In this document: one piece after another, positions 43,695 to 56,318 of the stretch
Numbering within the stretch: position 1 is the stretch's first letter
Layout: each line of letters begins with the position of its first letter
Assembly (NCBI RefSeq): GCF_047663525.1
Contig: NC_092593.1
Span: forward strand, 30,964,501 to 31,028,500
Source: Anas platyrhynchos
Taxonomy: Eukaryota > Chordata > Aves > Anseriformes > Anatidae
Direction: 5' to 3'
Length of the DNA stretch: 64,000 nt
The notes under the pieces: generated by a model
The model's input: only the letters and a program-made list of their open reading frames with translations
Told to the model about the DNA's origin: nothing
Databases searched by the model: none
Program-made: the position numbers and the translations under genes

Positions 43695-45651
43695 CTGCAA
43701 GGAAACCAACCCAAAATATGCCTGCAGTGACCCCAGGTGAGCACCTTGCATGAAATCCCAACTGGGGGCAGTGTGGTGTGACCTCAAAACAGCTTTTGGG
43801 GGCTCTCCCACTAACTCAGCAAGTCCAACACTGCCCAAAAGAGCCAGTTTTAACACCTAAACCCAGCCCTGCCCGTGCCCAGTTAGTTTGCCCAAGTTTT
43901 CCCTTTTCCCTCGATTATTGGAAGTGTTATTATTATTATTCCCTTGATTATTTTCTGTTTTCAGCCCCTTAAATGCACTGTACAGCCTGATGACGAAGAG
44001 CGGGGACACAGTTCATGCAGGTAATTATCTGGCTTATTATTTTATTTAAACAAAAAAATAAAATAAAATAAAATAAAATGCAGCATAAGGCTGTGCTCCT
44101 TCTGGTATTTTTGTCTGCTGCCATAGGTAATGCTCAAAAAAACTTTACAGGCAGCTGCATGAAAAGCTCTGCGGATTGTTTTGTAAACCCTGTTAATCCT
44201 TTTTTCAAATTATTTCTTAAAATGCACCTCCATTTAACCCCAGAAGATTGCACCAAGCCCCCTCAGCAATTACTGCAATCGCTGGAAATTTCCTTGCAAA
44301 CACCTATTGCAGAGGGGGTGCATCGCCGCAGCTCGTCTCCAACAATTTCTTTTTTTCCATGGTAAGAGGGTGCAGGGGGTTCATATCCCTGGTCGCCAAG
44401 AAAGCAAAACAAGTCATTTTGTTCTGATTTTGATGGAAACTAACAGGATTTAGGGGAAAGTGTTTGTTTTTGTTGCTGTTGAAGGATTGCTCTTTGTCGG
44501 CGCTGCCGAGGCAGCCTCCCTGATTTCCCTGTGCTGGGATGAGGGTGTCAGAGAGAAACCCTGAAATCTCCTTTCCTGCTGGTTTTGTGAGCTAAGCCCC
44601 ACCAGAGCACACCAGGAACCTTGCTGGTATTGGAAAAATTAGGAAAAAGTTTGATTTGACCTCACACAGACTCCCTATTTTGTGGCAGCTGTGTCCCGAG
44701 GCAGACATTTGGGGCAGGCTCTGCTGACCTTACGCTAGCAGCTTCGTGCCTGCTTCCAGCTGAGGGTTAAGCATTGCATAAAACCCACGTTTTATGGGCT
44801 TTATTGTTAGTGATATGAGCCAGAAACAGGAGGTGGAGCAGTTATCTGAGCTGGAAGGCAGCAGCGAGGGCTTGGCGTTTGCCGCTCGATAAATCAGTAT
44901 CTGCGTTATCGCTGACCTGGGGGGGGGGTCCTGCTGTGTTCACTCTCAGGGGTAAATATTTCCAAAAAATATTACCCTTTATTTCCAAAGAAAAGATATC
45001 ATTGGGGAAAAAAATAAAAGGAATGCAGAGATTTGGAGATGGAGACACTGCGAAGTGTCGTGTAAGCCTCTGTTTAACTTCCTGGGAAATTAACAGTGTC
45101 TAATTGATGTCTGAGGCAGCACCTCTCAGGGGATGCTGGAGCCATTTGCTGGGTTTCTGCTGCACCTACCCTGCAGGTTTGGGACGTGGGATTTTTTTTT
45201 TATGGTGTTTTGTTTGTTTGTTTTTCCCCAGCTGGTGCTAGCACACTGGCGTCCCCAGATCGTTCCTGCTGGCGCTGAGCTCTGCGGCAGTCACCGTGCT
45301 TAGGGGAAGCTTGCCAGGGGACAGGGAAACCTGCCCTGCAAAGACACTTTGATGTGTACACACTGCTGGATCCACGCAGCGCTGATTGCCCAACACGATC
45401 AGCCCTCCCCTGAGCTGAGGGGAGCAGAGCCTGGGTTATTATCGCCCTGCTGGGGAAAGAAAGCCAGCAACAAGCAGAGATCCCCCTCCGACTGCGATTT
45501 TGGAGGCTGGGCTGCCTTTATGGCTGGGATTTGGGGCTGATTATGGGTGGGAAGACACAAGTCTTGGGATTTTGGGGGAGGTGGGAGGCAGAGGAAGGGG
45601 TTACCTGGCTGCAGGCTGGCTCTCCTCTGGCACAGGGGTGGCGGAGGACGG
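43695..45651. other. RAB17 upstream region, no gene confirmed
   Basis: RAB17's 5' untranslated exon and promoter should lie here or further right, but no confident donor-exon pair is seen on the minus strand. A short plus-strand frame at 44078-44365 with a signal-peptide-like start is discussed under findings and not called a gene. Confidence 0.5.
44053..44079 (+). repeat. (AAAAT)n pentanucleotide microsatellite
   Basis: Five units of AAAAT preceded by a short A-run, ending at an ATG that opens a chance frame. Confidence 0.9.
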
Positions 45652-45784
45652 GGACGGCCTCGACAGATGAGGACAGCCTCGATGGATGGAGATGGCCTCG
45701 ATGGATGAGGACGGCCTCGACAGATGGGAACAGCCTCAGCAGACAGGAACAGCCTCGACGGATGGGGACGGCCTCCTCCAACCT
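45652..45784 (+). repeat. 19-bp minisatellite, seven units
   Basis: Seven consecutive 19-base units built on GGACGGCCTCGACAGATGA begin at 45652, 45671, 45690, 45709, 45728, 45747 and 45766. They differ at a few positions each and the last is degenerate. Because the period is not a multiple of three, it produces no coding-like frame of constant repeat. Confidence 0.92.
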
Positions 45785-47458
45785 CCCCGGCTGCCTCCTC
45801 TCCGCAGAAAACTAAAAGCGAAACTCCGTCAGGCGTGCCAGCAGCTGCCGGAGAGCGGTGCCAGAGCCGAGAGGTGAGCAGAAACGGGTGAACCTTAAAC
45901 CCTCCCCGCCGGCTGGGCGAGGCAGGGCCATAAACCCTGCCCTCTGTGCTCCCTCTGTCCCCGCTGTCCCTTGTCCCTGCTGCAGGAGCTGGGTTTTTTC
46001 GGTGGCTTGAGCTCAGAGGTGCTGCGAGCATCACCGCCCGCATCCCGCAGCTGGGATTTGGGAAGGGGAGGGTTGGGTACGAGGCAGGCTGGTGCCAGGG
46101 ATCCAGCCTTTGTAGGGTTTTTTATAACACTGTGATTTCTGCTGACGCAGGTGAGACTCCTCTTTGGTCCCAGGCTGTGATAACTCGGAGCTGGGGCTGC
46201 CAAAGGGATTTGTTTTTTTGGGGAGCGGGTGGGAAGCGGCACACCCGCTGCTCCCGCAAAGGGCTTCGCAGACAAGCTGGCGAGGTGCAGACAAAGCGAG
46301 CAAAGAGAAAAACCTGAGCACTTGGGCTTTTCCTGCCTTTTAATTAAACTAATGGCTGGTTACCGCAGGGGCTGGGCGCTTTGTAGAGAGCTCTTGTTAA
46401 AGCTCTTACATCTTAATGGGGGAAAAGCACGGTGTATTGGGATAACCGGTCTGGAGAGAGAACAGGAAGATCTGCAGGTCATTAAAAACCTAAAGGAAGG
46501 TGGCTTTTGTGTTTGTAGCACTAACCTGGCCCTCTGTAACGCCTTGCCTTCCAGAGCCAGCTCTGAAAGCTTTCTGGATCTGCACGAGTAACTTTGTGGT
46601 CTGTGAGCCAAATGAGAGTGGATTTTTCTTTTTTGGGGGGAACAAATCCCAGCACCGACACCACTCAGCTGCATCCAGCCCCCGAGCAGAGCTTAACCCG
46701 CACCCAGCTCCTGGCCAGAGGGCAGGAAAGCCTTTCCTCCCGGCTCCCTGCCCATCACCCAGGCTAGAAAGGATGTGGGGAGCCTTTGCAGAAGTTTCCT
46801 ACCCACCCTGTGAAATCCCAAACCGGCGTGAACCTGGGTTGGCACAGCAGAGGGGTAGAAAAGCGTTTGGGCACTTCTCTTCTTGTCTTTGTTCCCAATC
46901 CCAGTAGTATCTGCCTGGGATGAGGCAGGGGCTTTTATAAGCACCCCCTGGGTCCCAGGGGAGGTGTCCCTGGGGTGGGCACCGTGTCCGACACGGGACC
47001 TTCTCCAGCTGCAGACCCACTAGGGGGCACAGCTCGTCCGTGATTTCAGACAGCACAGCTCTGCTGCCGAGCCTCCTTTCTGAACCTGCTCCTGGAGCTT
47101 TACGCTTGTGGTTACACCGCAAGACCTGGTAGGAGAGCTCTGGCCGCAGGGCTGGTAGGCACCAAATATTCCAGCCCAGCGAGGCATGACCTGAGCACCT
47201 CAAAACCGCTTGCAGACCTTCCCCTGCTGCTCTGTTTTCATCCCTTTTCCTGCATGAGCTGCAACGTTTTAGACCAGAACAGGTCAGAATAAATCTCCTA
47301 GGGCAAAACTCCCAGGGCATATTTTGGCCACCCAGATTGCTCCATGGGCACCGCTGTCTGCCTCGTCTCTTGCTGCACAACAGGCTGAAGAAAGTACCTG
47401 AAAGCACGAGTGGCTTTTCCTTTCTTTCTGCTGTTCCCAGGGAATGTGAAGGAGCAGG

Positions 47459-47486
47459 AAAAAAAAAAAAAAAAAAAAAAAAAAAA
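47459..47486 (+). repeat. Poly(A) run of 28
   Basis: Twenty-eight consecutive A. No target-site duplication or recognisable retrocopy precedes it. Confidence 0.95.
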
Positions 47487-50021
47487 CGCATTATTTATAC
47501 TGGAAAGGCACTGGGAAACTTTATGTCCTTAGCAGTGAGAGCAAAGCACAGAGCTGGGACTGCTAGAGATGCTTGGGACAGACGTCTTGTCCCTCTGCAC
47601 TGCCAGCTTCAAGGAACCGGTCACTTGTGGGAGAGTATATTTAGCAAGCCTTGCCTTTGGGGTAACTATTTCGGTTTAGCCAGTCTTGCTAAAAACGAGC
47701 AGAGTCCATCTGCAGTCCTGGCTCTTTGCAGAACCAGTTGTTGCCTTACCCTGCTCCTTTGAGCAGGCTCCGAACTGCCTGGGTATTTCAGGGAATAACG
47801 AGGTCGTTTGGGGAGCTTCAGGCTCATTTTGGGGGGCAGGGGATGCAAAGCCTCAGGAATGGGCTGAGGCTCTCCTATTTTTACAGGCTGGTTTGTTTGG
47901 AGAAGAAACATCCAAAGCACAGTAAGCACAGGGAGTTCAAAGTGAGAGGTCAGGACAAATTACGTTTATGAGCTGCAAATGGGCTCGCTTGCTATCAACT
48001 CACTTTAAAGGTGCTCTTAAAAAAATCCTGGTGAAGTAGAAAGCCCAGGGTCTGAGCAGATCTTGTCCATAATGCTGACGGGGCTGTTATTGCTTTACCC
48101 CCGTCCTTGCTGACAGGTATGTGGTGTGCTGGGGTAGGCACAGCTCAGGGCTCCTGCTGAGGACACTGGAGTTCACCCCCTGGAGTTCACCCGCTGAAGA
48201 CCGATGGTAGCCTGCTCATGATAATACAGGCAAGGTTTGTTCCTCCTGTTGCAACAGAGCCTTAACGAGTCGTTTTGTCAGCCCTAAGAGGAAGAAGAGC
48301 CCTGCCTTTGTTAATGGGAGAAAAACCGAGCTCCTCCCTCTTGCAATGGCAAGGCTACGAAATATTTTGAGGGTTAGTGGTGTTGCAACGATGAACAGAT
48401 ATTTATGCTGAGCTTCGAAACCCAGCCTGTTGTGAACTGCTTCAGGCCTCTAAAGTGCTCGCCTTCCCCTATTAATTATTAATGTCGCTAAAACACTCCA
48501 GAGATTGGCCTGGAAACATTAAACACGCTTAATATTAATGGGTCCCAGATGATAAGTGATGGTGAACGTGTTAAAGAGCGAGGAGGGAAAATAACTACTG
48601 ACTACAATAAACATTTTCAGTGCCTGTGAACCACAAGAAATGCTTTCCTATGGCTTTGCCTGGAAATTGTTTGAAGGGGCAGGTCCTGGAGCGAATCCAC
48701 TGGAAATGAGACTCGGATGGTCACAGGGATGGCTGGGGGATGCCAGGCAGACCCACAGCTGGGACATCTGGGGAGGAGAACCCCTGGAGGATGCAGAAAA
48801 AGAAGGAAAAGTTCTACAAAAGGGGATTCATCGTTACCAACAAGGTGCAGGGTTTGCATGATGAAAGCCCCTAAGCTTCCCCTGCCACGTGCGTTTTCTG
48901 CTGCCCACCCTGAACTCAGGGGGATGCTTTTTTTGCCAGCAGGGTTATAGCATGTTAAGGGGATGGACCCTGACCTTGATGATAAAATTTGGTGATTTCT
49001 GGCCAGCTGGGTTAAGCTTTTGGTCCAGGACAGGCACACACGGACAGGGTGATCACATATGGCTCATTCCCTTAGGAAACCAGGCTAAAAATGGCTGTAG
49101 GCAGCACGTTTCTACGCAAAGGGCCATGGAGGAGTTCACTGACAGCCAAAAAAATATCTCCCAGCCCAGTTAATCTCCCCCAGCAGTGTTTTGTTTGTCT
49201 GTGTTTTCACGAGACAGTCGTGATGAACGCGACTGCAAGCGGTTTGCCAGCGCGGGGAGAGGGGGAAATACTTGAGCAATGTTGTCTCGCGCAGACTTGG
49301 AAAGCTCGTGTGGGTGTGAACTCGGGTTTATTTCTGCCGGAGTCCCCACCCAGTTTTTGGATGTATAGCACAGACGCATTCACAAGGCGTTTTAGGATGG
49401 GGTCCGTCTCCCCCTGCCTCGCAGAGGGCCGGCGGCCACGCAGTCTCCTTGCTTTTATTTTTCGGGTCATGTCAGAGCTTTTGGCTGGTTTCCAGCTGCT
49501 CCTCGGCTTCACAGGCTGGGTGTTGCAGGCGTGGTGTGTACACGCACGGGAATAGAAATTATTTCATCTGTCTGAGCCCCAGCAGCCTCGCTTTGTGCCA
49601 GCCACCGCTGCTACGCGGAGGTGAGACGTCTCATCCCCTGCCAGCGAGCCAGCAAGGGATGGAGATGCCTCAGGGAGGGAAACCATTACCTGCTATTACC
49701 TTAAGCAGCTCCTTTCCTAATTGAAAAATGTATTAAAAATTATTTTGGGAACTTCTAATTAGTTTTGTGGAGCCGCTGGTGCGCTTGGGATGTTTCAGGA
49801 GCTTCAGTGACTGCCCAGAAAGAGGCCACTGCAGAAAAGTCTCTTTCCTCTCAGCCACCACCACTGCTGCTGCAAGGTCAGGGAGGATGAAAACTTCTGC
49901 AGAAATCGAGGTTGAGCAATGAAGGTGGTGTCTGACAAGTTCCTGGGGAACTCCCCAAGACAGTGCCCAGCCCTATGTGATTTGAAGCTGGAAACCCTGC
50001 AATAAGTGGCTATGCACTGAG

Positions 50022-50051
50022 TTTTTTTTTTTTTTTTTAAAAAAAAAAAAA
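50022..50051. repeat. Poly(T)17-poly(A)13 inverted homopolymer
   Basis: Seventeen T are followed directly by thirteen A, a perfect self-complementary block of 26 bases with no loop. Confidence 0.95.
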
Positions 50052-53000
50052 GTAAAAGAAAGAGCAGAAATTTGTGGCTAAGGCTGTTCTCTTTCTGCCT
50101 TTGGGATCTGTTTCCAGCCAGGTGCTTGCAAAGCCATTCAGCTGTCTATGTAACTTGGTGGCTTGTAGATGCAAGCACACCTTTTCCTCTATGTTCAGTT
50201 TGGGTTATTCAGTGCTTTTTTGTTACTATTTTTTTTTTTTTTAATGCAGCTGAAATGAAAGCATTCTGTGTCAACTGAGTGTGTTTGGGGAAAATCTTCT
50301 TTTAATTGTTTCTACAGTCATCAAGAAAATTAAGTACTAGCAATTTTGACAGCTCTTGCCTGACCGTTTTGGCTCTTTGCTGATGGAGAACAGGGGAAAT
50401 AATTCCCTCACAGCCCTACAGGGAGCGATCAGAAGGGCTTCAGTGCCATAATAATTAATGCTGTGGAAAGGCTGACGAGGAAATTGCAGAGGATGGTAAT
50501 TGGTGAGGGGCTTGGGGTGCAGGAGCTGGCTGATGGCTCAGGGTGCATGGGGGCAGAGGGCAGGGAAAGTGTGCTGAGTGCATGGATCACTCCCAAATGT
50601 TATTTTTCCCTGTGAATGGAAAAAATAGGGATGCTAGGGGTGCTAGGAAAATGTATTATGACTTAAAATCAGATGCACCTTCAGCTCGAATGCGCTGCAA
50701 CATGTGAAGTGTTTTGTCTCTGTTTCAATCCAATGTTTTCTTACTGGTATCTTCTTTCACTTCCGAGTTTAGGCAGACTTCTTCACTTCAGGAAACGATA
50801 ATGACCTGCCTTCCTGCCCTGCTGGTGATTAGCACAGCTGGAGGCTGCATCCCTGAGCACCAGCACGGCTTGTTTTTGGCCGGCCAGGAACTATCTCGGC
50901 TGTCTGCTTCTGTCCTGGGTGGGTGGGTGAACGAGGCAGGAGATGGAGCAGCGATGCACGGCTTCGGCACGCATGAAGAAATGGGAGACATCAAATGCAG
51001 GAGCTTTTCTTCCTGGTATTAAGTGGTTAGAACCGTTTCCTGAGAAAAGACATGGCAATTTTTAAAATTTTGATGTAAAAGTGGTGAATGGGAAATAGTT
51101 CGTCCTTGACAGGTGTGGAAGATCTCTAGAAGCAAAGCATGGCTGGGTTCTCTGGCACTGGAGAAAAGGGATGTTTTTCCTCTAACTTTGGATCAATCTG
51201 GATGGATTTCCATAGGGACAGCAAACAGCTCGTCCTTCCACTCCAATTAATTAAACTGGTGTTCATGTAGGCTTTCCCAAAATGCTGTCCACGCACTGTT
51301 TTACAAGGCAGTATCACTAATTAGTGCAAACACTCAACCCACTACAGACAATTGGTATTTTCGGGCCCTGTGTTGTGGCTGTGCATTACTGCGGTCTGAA
51401 ACAACTCAGCTTGAAGAAAACCTGGAGGGCCTGCTCGGAAAATGTGGCTCAGCTTAACCCTGGAATATTTGGGACCGGAGCAGACACAGCCACGCAGCAC
51501 GGAGCAGACAAACCTCAGGGAAATCAAATAAGCAGGAAGGATCCAGCCCGTGTAACGAGGCTGCGTGATGCCTTGCTCTCACTGATTTCATGCTTGATGC
51601 GTTATTTCTAAGAAAACAGCCTGGGGCTCTCTTAAAACATAGCTTTACATGACAAGAGGGGAACCAGAGGAAGAGAAGCAGCCAGATTTTGCAGCTGGCT
51701 GGGGGAGCAGCTAGCGGCACAGCTCCTGAACAGCAGACCCTGATGTGCCTTTGCTGGAAGCCAGGTACGGCCACGAGGCTGCTGTGCAGCAGCCCAGGAG
51801 CGGTTCAGCTCCCTGCAGCTGCTGTGGAGCTGGCTCAACTTTGCTTTGCACTGAAAAACCCTGAGCCGTGCTGTGTCTGCTCCTAATTAGATGAGGTCTG
51901 AGGAGGCTGCCTCGAGTCGGTTCCCATTTTAGCCCAAAATGGGCAGTTTTCTGCAAGCTCAATTTGCAAACTGCAGGTAAAGTCCCCTGCCTGGCACGGA
52001 TTTGGATGCTTGCATGATTGTACTGTTGGTCTTATTCCATCCAAACAGGAGCATCGGGGGGCCAGGAGAACTCTCTGGGGCTGCTGAGGTGCCAGCGGGA
52101 TGGATATTGATGTCCCAAACTTCGTGGCAGGGCAGGGAGCCCCCGGTGCTGGTGTCTGCAGCCAGACACTCATGATAATGCTTAGTTTGGGATGCGTGTC
52201 CAGACCTTCTTTGGCAATAAACTTGTGATTTCCAGACTGCTATTATGTATGGCCTGTAGCTTTTGTGCTAACTTGGCTCCAAACTTTATGTAGAATCATC
52301 CCAGCTCTTCTCTCCAAAGGAGTTTATAGAAAAGAGATGCAGATTTTCTGCCTACAGCTATGCGAGTCTGAATTCTTCTTCACACAGGTAGCCAGATGAA
52401 GAGGCACCATTTCAGGTAGGATCTTGTGGATGTTTTGTGCAATGGTGGAAGTATTTGCATTGAGAGACCCTTACCTGAAATGCTCTAACATGAAACATAG
52501 TTTTTTGCTGTTTGTGTTGTGATGCTGGCACACAACTAAACCGTGACCAGTTTGTGAACCCAGAACTTCCTCCTCTTCTGTCACCTCCGGCTGATGAGAT
52601 CACGGCTTCAGTCCTTGACATGGGATTTGCAGTCTGCCTGATGTCATTCCACTTGTGTCTTAGCCTCTTCCTATTCTCGTATGACTTTATCCTCCTTTAT
52701 TGATGTTGCTTCATAACCCCGTGAAATGCACAGGGTGTATTTCATTAGCGCTGGACTACTTGCGTGGGTGTGCTAATGAAAACATTAAATGAAATCAAGC
52801 CCAAGGCTTTGAAAAACTCCTTCGGAAGGATGATTCTTCCTCGGCCTTGAAGAGGGTCCAATTCTGAGGTGAAGCCACGCAAGGTTCCCAGCACAACAGA
52901 GCTCCCCTGATGCAAATAGCCGCTCTTTTGACATGATGACAAATGAATTTCATCCCGATACATCCACATGGACGCTATCGGTCTCCTGAGCCCTGTCTTG

Positions 53001-55565
53001 ATGCTGCTCAGATGTGACACCAACATCTCAAGGCTTCTCCCAGGAGGGTTCGTTTGCTGAAGAGACAATTATCATGGGCTCCTTAGGAGGTAGAATAAAG
53101 GAAAAGCCCTTTAGATGCAGCAGTGTGTGTTTTTTTTTTTTCTGAAGTACCTCAGTGCCAGCACATAGTTGTCCGCGATGTAATTTTTTCCCATTAATAT
53201 ATCTGCAGACCCTGCTGGATAGCACTGCTGTTATGTTTGCAAAATGTTACGGTGTTAGCGGGGCTCTGCTCCTTTCATGTATCTTGACAATATGAAATAT
53301 CGGCCTCCGAAGTGTTGGTTTTCCAAAGTATTTAAGTGCTCCACTCTCCTCGGGCTAATGGACATCTTATTAAAGCTGTCAAACTTCATTTCTGGCTAGC
53401 CAATGCCACAGTCTTATGGTGTAGCAGAGAGGTGTCCCTGTGTTTTCTTTCAATGCTGTCAGCTAGCCACTGGATTCCCCTATCCCAGGGCTTGCTGCTA
53501 ATAGAAACATAACCATATTTTGCTGCGAAGTGCATAAAAACATCAATTTTATTGTGTAAAAAGGGCCTACTGAGTACACAAGCAGCGGCAGCTTTAACAG
53601 CTGATTGCTTGTTCTGATCCTCCAGAGTGCGGTTTTACAAGGCGGTTTGGTTTAAGAGCAGCACAGAGGGAAAATTGTGTCTTTGGGATGTACTCTGCAT
53701 GAAATGGCCCCCTTGTACGCAGGATATTGGAGAACGAGGTACGTATTATGCTCTTAAAATAGAGCCCTTTGAAACTGGCATGGGATACTCAGGCTTGTCT
53801 GAGTATCATTAATCACAGTTATGGCTCTCAGACAAAATGAGCCTCGACTTCACGTTGCTTGTTAAAATAAGAAATGTGTGTTTCAGTATTTAATTTGCAG
53901 CGGCAGTCAATGCACTTCACAGTGTAGCCAAAACTAATGTATTTGAATCATTACTTCATATTTATTTGGACAAATTCTGTATGTATAGTGTCTTTACAAC
54001 GAGACAGCTTATTTTGACTGTATTAAAAGAAGAAATTACTGTAAGTGTCTGGAATGCGAGCAAAAAGGATTCCTTAGGCTGCAGTGCATGTGTGATTTGA
54101 GTTCTGACTGCAGACACTCAGTAACTTCTCTTCCAAGTACTCTATTATTTTTTTTTTCTTTAGAAAGCTCTCTCAATGGCAGGTTTTCAGACATAAATCT
54201 GCCCCGCGCAAGCTTCAGCTTGGCTGTAAGGCCTAATCTCTGCAAGGCTTCCAGCCAGTAAGGCACGAATGCAAATCTTCCTGCACGGCTGAACTGGAAA
54301 TTCCTCGCGTGGATAACAGTGATGCAGCCACACAGGTGGCTGAAATCCCTGGGTAACACGGGCCTAAAAATAAGGCACTGCCCTGTGCCTTTAGCCAGAA
54401 TTCCTCAAAGGGCAGGGGCAAATTCAAGGATAAGGGCTCAGGGAACAAGCTATGCACAGCCTGATAGGGCTAAGCAAGGCCTCTGCGAGGTGAGGTTGGT
54501 GTGTGAAGGTGGCTGAAGGAGGGAAGCCTGTGCGATATCTAGGAAAACCAGTCACAGTGAGGCTTTACCCACAAAGCCAGATCACTATTAAAGCCCCTGC
54601 ACAGCCTTGCAGAGCCTGTGCTTTTGTCTCCACTTGTGTGGAGTCAGAGTAGATGTGACTCCTAATCTGGGGATGTGGCACCCTTGTTTTCAGTGCCCAA
54701 GCAAAGTAGGGGACTGACGTAGCTGCTTCTGCTGACAAAAAGTCGTTTATTTCTTGCAGAGATAAATAGTCCCAGGCACAAGAAACAGCATTGGTCCGTG
54801 CTACTGAGTCATCAGAAGAACGATGGATCCCCAAACAACTTTGAGATGAGCTGTGAGCTCACACACAGCCCAAATTGTCTACAAAAAAAAAAAAGGAAAA
54901 CAAACAAGACGCAGCGTTTCCGAGAAAGTAATGTCGACAGCTGTCCACCAAAGGTCTGCGTGATTCCTTGCTAAGTTTGTCCCATCGCGTTTCACTTGGG
55001 GCCCTGCAGGCATTGCCCTGCCGAGGAATGAAGACAATGGATTCGGCACAGGCACCGGCTATAAATAGTCACCTTGATGTCACTGGTATAAAAAGCAGCA
55101 AGTGACAATTAAGTAGTTTCTGGAGAACCAGAAGCCCGGTAGCCTGGATTGCATGGAGGGCATTTATACCCATCTGGGGAAAGGGATTCTGCTAGAACTA
55201 GTTTTGTTGGTTTTTTTTTGTGAAGCAGCAACCGGTTGCTTTATGTCCTGATAAATGCCCTCGTGGGAAGGGGTGATATATTAAACCGCTTGACACAGTT
55301 TTGAATTCGAGGATCAGTCTTCTGCAGAAATGACCCAAATCCCCATCGTCATACATGAAAACTTCCAGATAAGCGTTGGCTTTGGGTGTGCATGGGCTGA
55401 CAGATCTGGTCAGCTAACCCAGAAACCTGTGGGTAGTGATGCTGTGGTGATTTCTGATTTTAGAACAGGTCTGATCTGTAATTTAGAGTTGCCCTGAGCT
55501 TTGGCTGTTTTCCTCCCCTTTCTAAGATTTATCCGGGGGCTGGATTTAGAGAGAGAGGGATTTGG

Positions 55566-55690
55566 CTTAGAAGTTAGGAAGAAATTTTTCACTCAGAGAA
55601 GCTGTGGGCACCCCGTTCCTGGAGGTGTTCAAGGCCAAGGTTGATGGGGCTTTGGCCAACCTGATCTGGTGGGTGGCATCCCTGCTGGGT
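55566..55690 (+). mobile_element. CR1 LINE 3' fragment
   Basis: TTAGGAAGAAATTTTTCACT, AGAGAAGCTGTGGGCACCCC, CTGGAGGTGTTCAAGGCC and GGGGCTTTGGCCAACCTGAT match the conserved 3' region of chicken-type CR1 in order. The usual middle segment with GAGGCACTGGAACAGG is deleted. The element stops where the minisatellite begins, so its normal 3' tail is missing. Confidence 0.9.
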
Positions 55691-55980
55691 GGGTCAGAAC
55701 AGCGGTACAAGGGGGTGTATTTGGGGTCAAAACGGCGGTACGAGGGGACGTATTTGGGGTCAGGACAGCGGTACAAGGGGATGTATTTGGGGCCAGAACA
55801 GGGGTACGAGGGGATGTATTTGGGGTCAGAACAGCGGTATGAGGGGACGTATTTGGGGTCAGAACAGTGGTATGAGGGGATGTATTTGGGGTCAAAACTG
55901 CGGTACAAGGGGATGTATTTGGGGTCAGAACAGCGGTACGAGGGGATGTACTCGGGGTATGAACAGTGGTACAAGAGCTG
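55691..55980 (+). repeat. 33-bp minisatellite, 8.8 units
   Basis: Eight full 33-base units start at 55691, 55724, 55757, 55790, 55823, 55856, 55889 and 55922, with a partial unit from 55955. The unit core is AGCGGTACAAGGGGATGTAT plus TTGGGGTCAGAAC, and units differ at 1-5 positions. Since 33 is divisible by three and the unit lacks stops, several frames stay open on both strands as 11-residue repeats. These are not genes. Confidence 0.95.
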
Positions 55981-56099
55981 TGACAGGAATCCTGGAGATC
56001 ACTGGCTCCTTGTCAGCGCCAGTTACTTCACCTCGGCTAAGCACCGAGCTGCTCGATGATGGCAGCTTGGCGGAATTAACCACATCCACCAACCCACGG

Positions 56100-56318
56100 T
56101 ACAAAACCCCAAACCCTGAACCCCGAACCCCAAAAGCCCCAAACCCCAACTCCTCTCCTCAAAACCTCAAATCCCTCACGCCACACCCCACACGCCTCAC
56201 GTGAAAACCCCCAGACCCCTCACCCCAGAACCCCAAACCGCAAAACCCCAAACCCCTCACCCCAAATCCCCAAAACCCTGACCCCAAAACCCCTCTCCCC
56301 AAGCCCCTCCCGGCCGGA
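56100..56318 (-). repeat. C-rich low-complexity tract (G-rich minus strand, G-quadruplex potential)
   Basis: About 220 bases of repeated CCCCAAAACCC / ACCCCAAACCCC-like words, so the minus strand carries many GGGG and GGGTTTTGGGG-type runs. It directly adjoins the LRRFIP1 CpG-rich promoter. Confidence 0.85.

Larger units (their letters stand above)
45785..55565. other. Intergenic DNA between RAB17 and LRRFIP1, no gene seen
   Basis: About 9.8 kb without a recognisable exon. 45.8-47.5 kb is GC-rich; 50.6-55.5 kb is more AT-rich and low in open frames. Apart from a 28-base poly(A) run at 47459 and the T/A palindrome at 50022, I see no repeat family. Conserved noncoding elements could be present but cannot be judged from a single sequence. 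Confidence 0.6.

Noticed and set aside
47320-47486. Processed pseudogene or SINE ending in the 28-base poly(A)
   Set aside because: The preceding sequence resembles no gene or SINE, and no flanking duplication was found.
55691-55980. CRISPR-like regular array
   Set aside because: The units are contiguous without unique spacers and the genome is vertebrate. It is a minisatellite.
55567-56204. Long frames on both strands with 11-residue repeats (e.g. SDPKYIPSYRC) that could suggest a repeat protein
   Set aside because: They come from the 33-bp minisatellite, whose period is divisible by three, and run into a CR1 fragment. Overlapping frames on both strands show this is not selection on protein.
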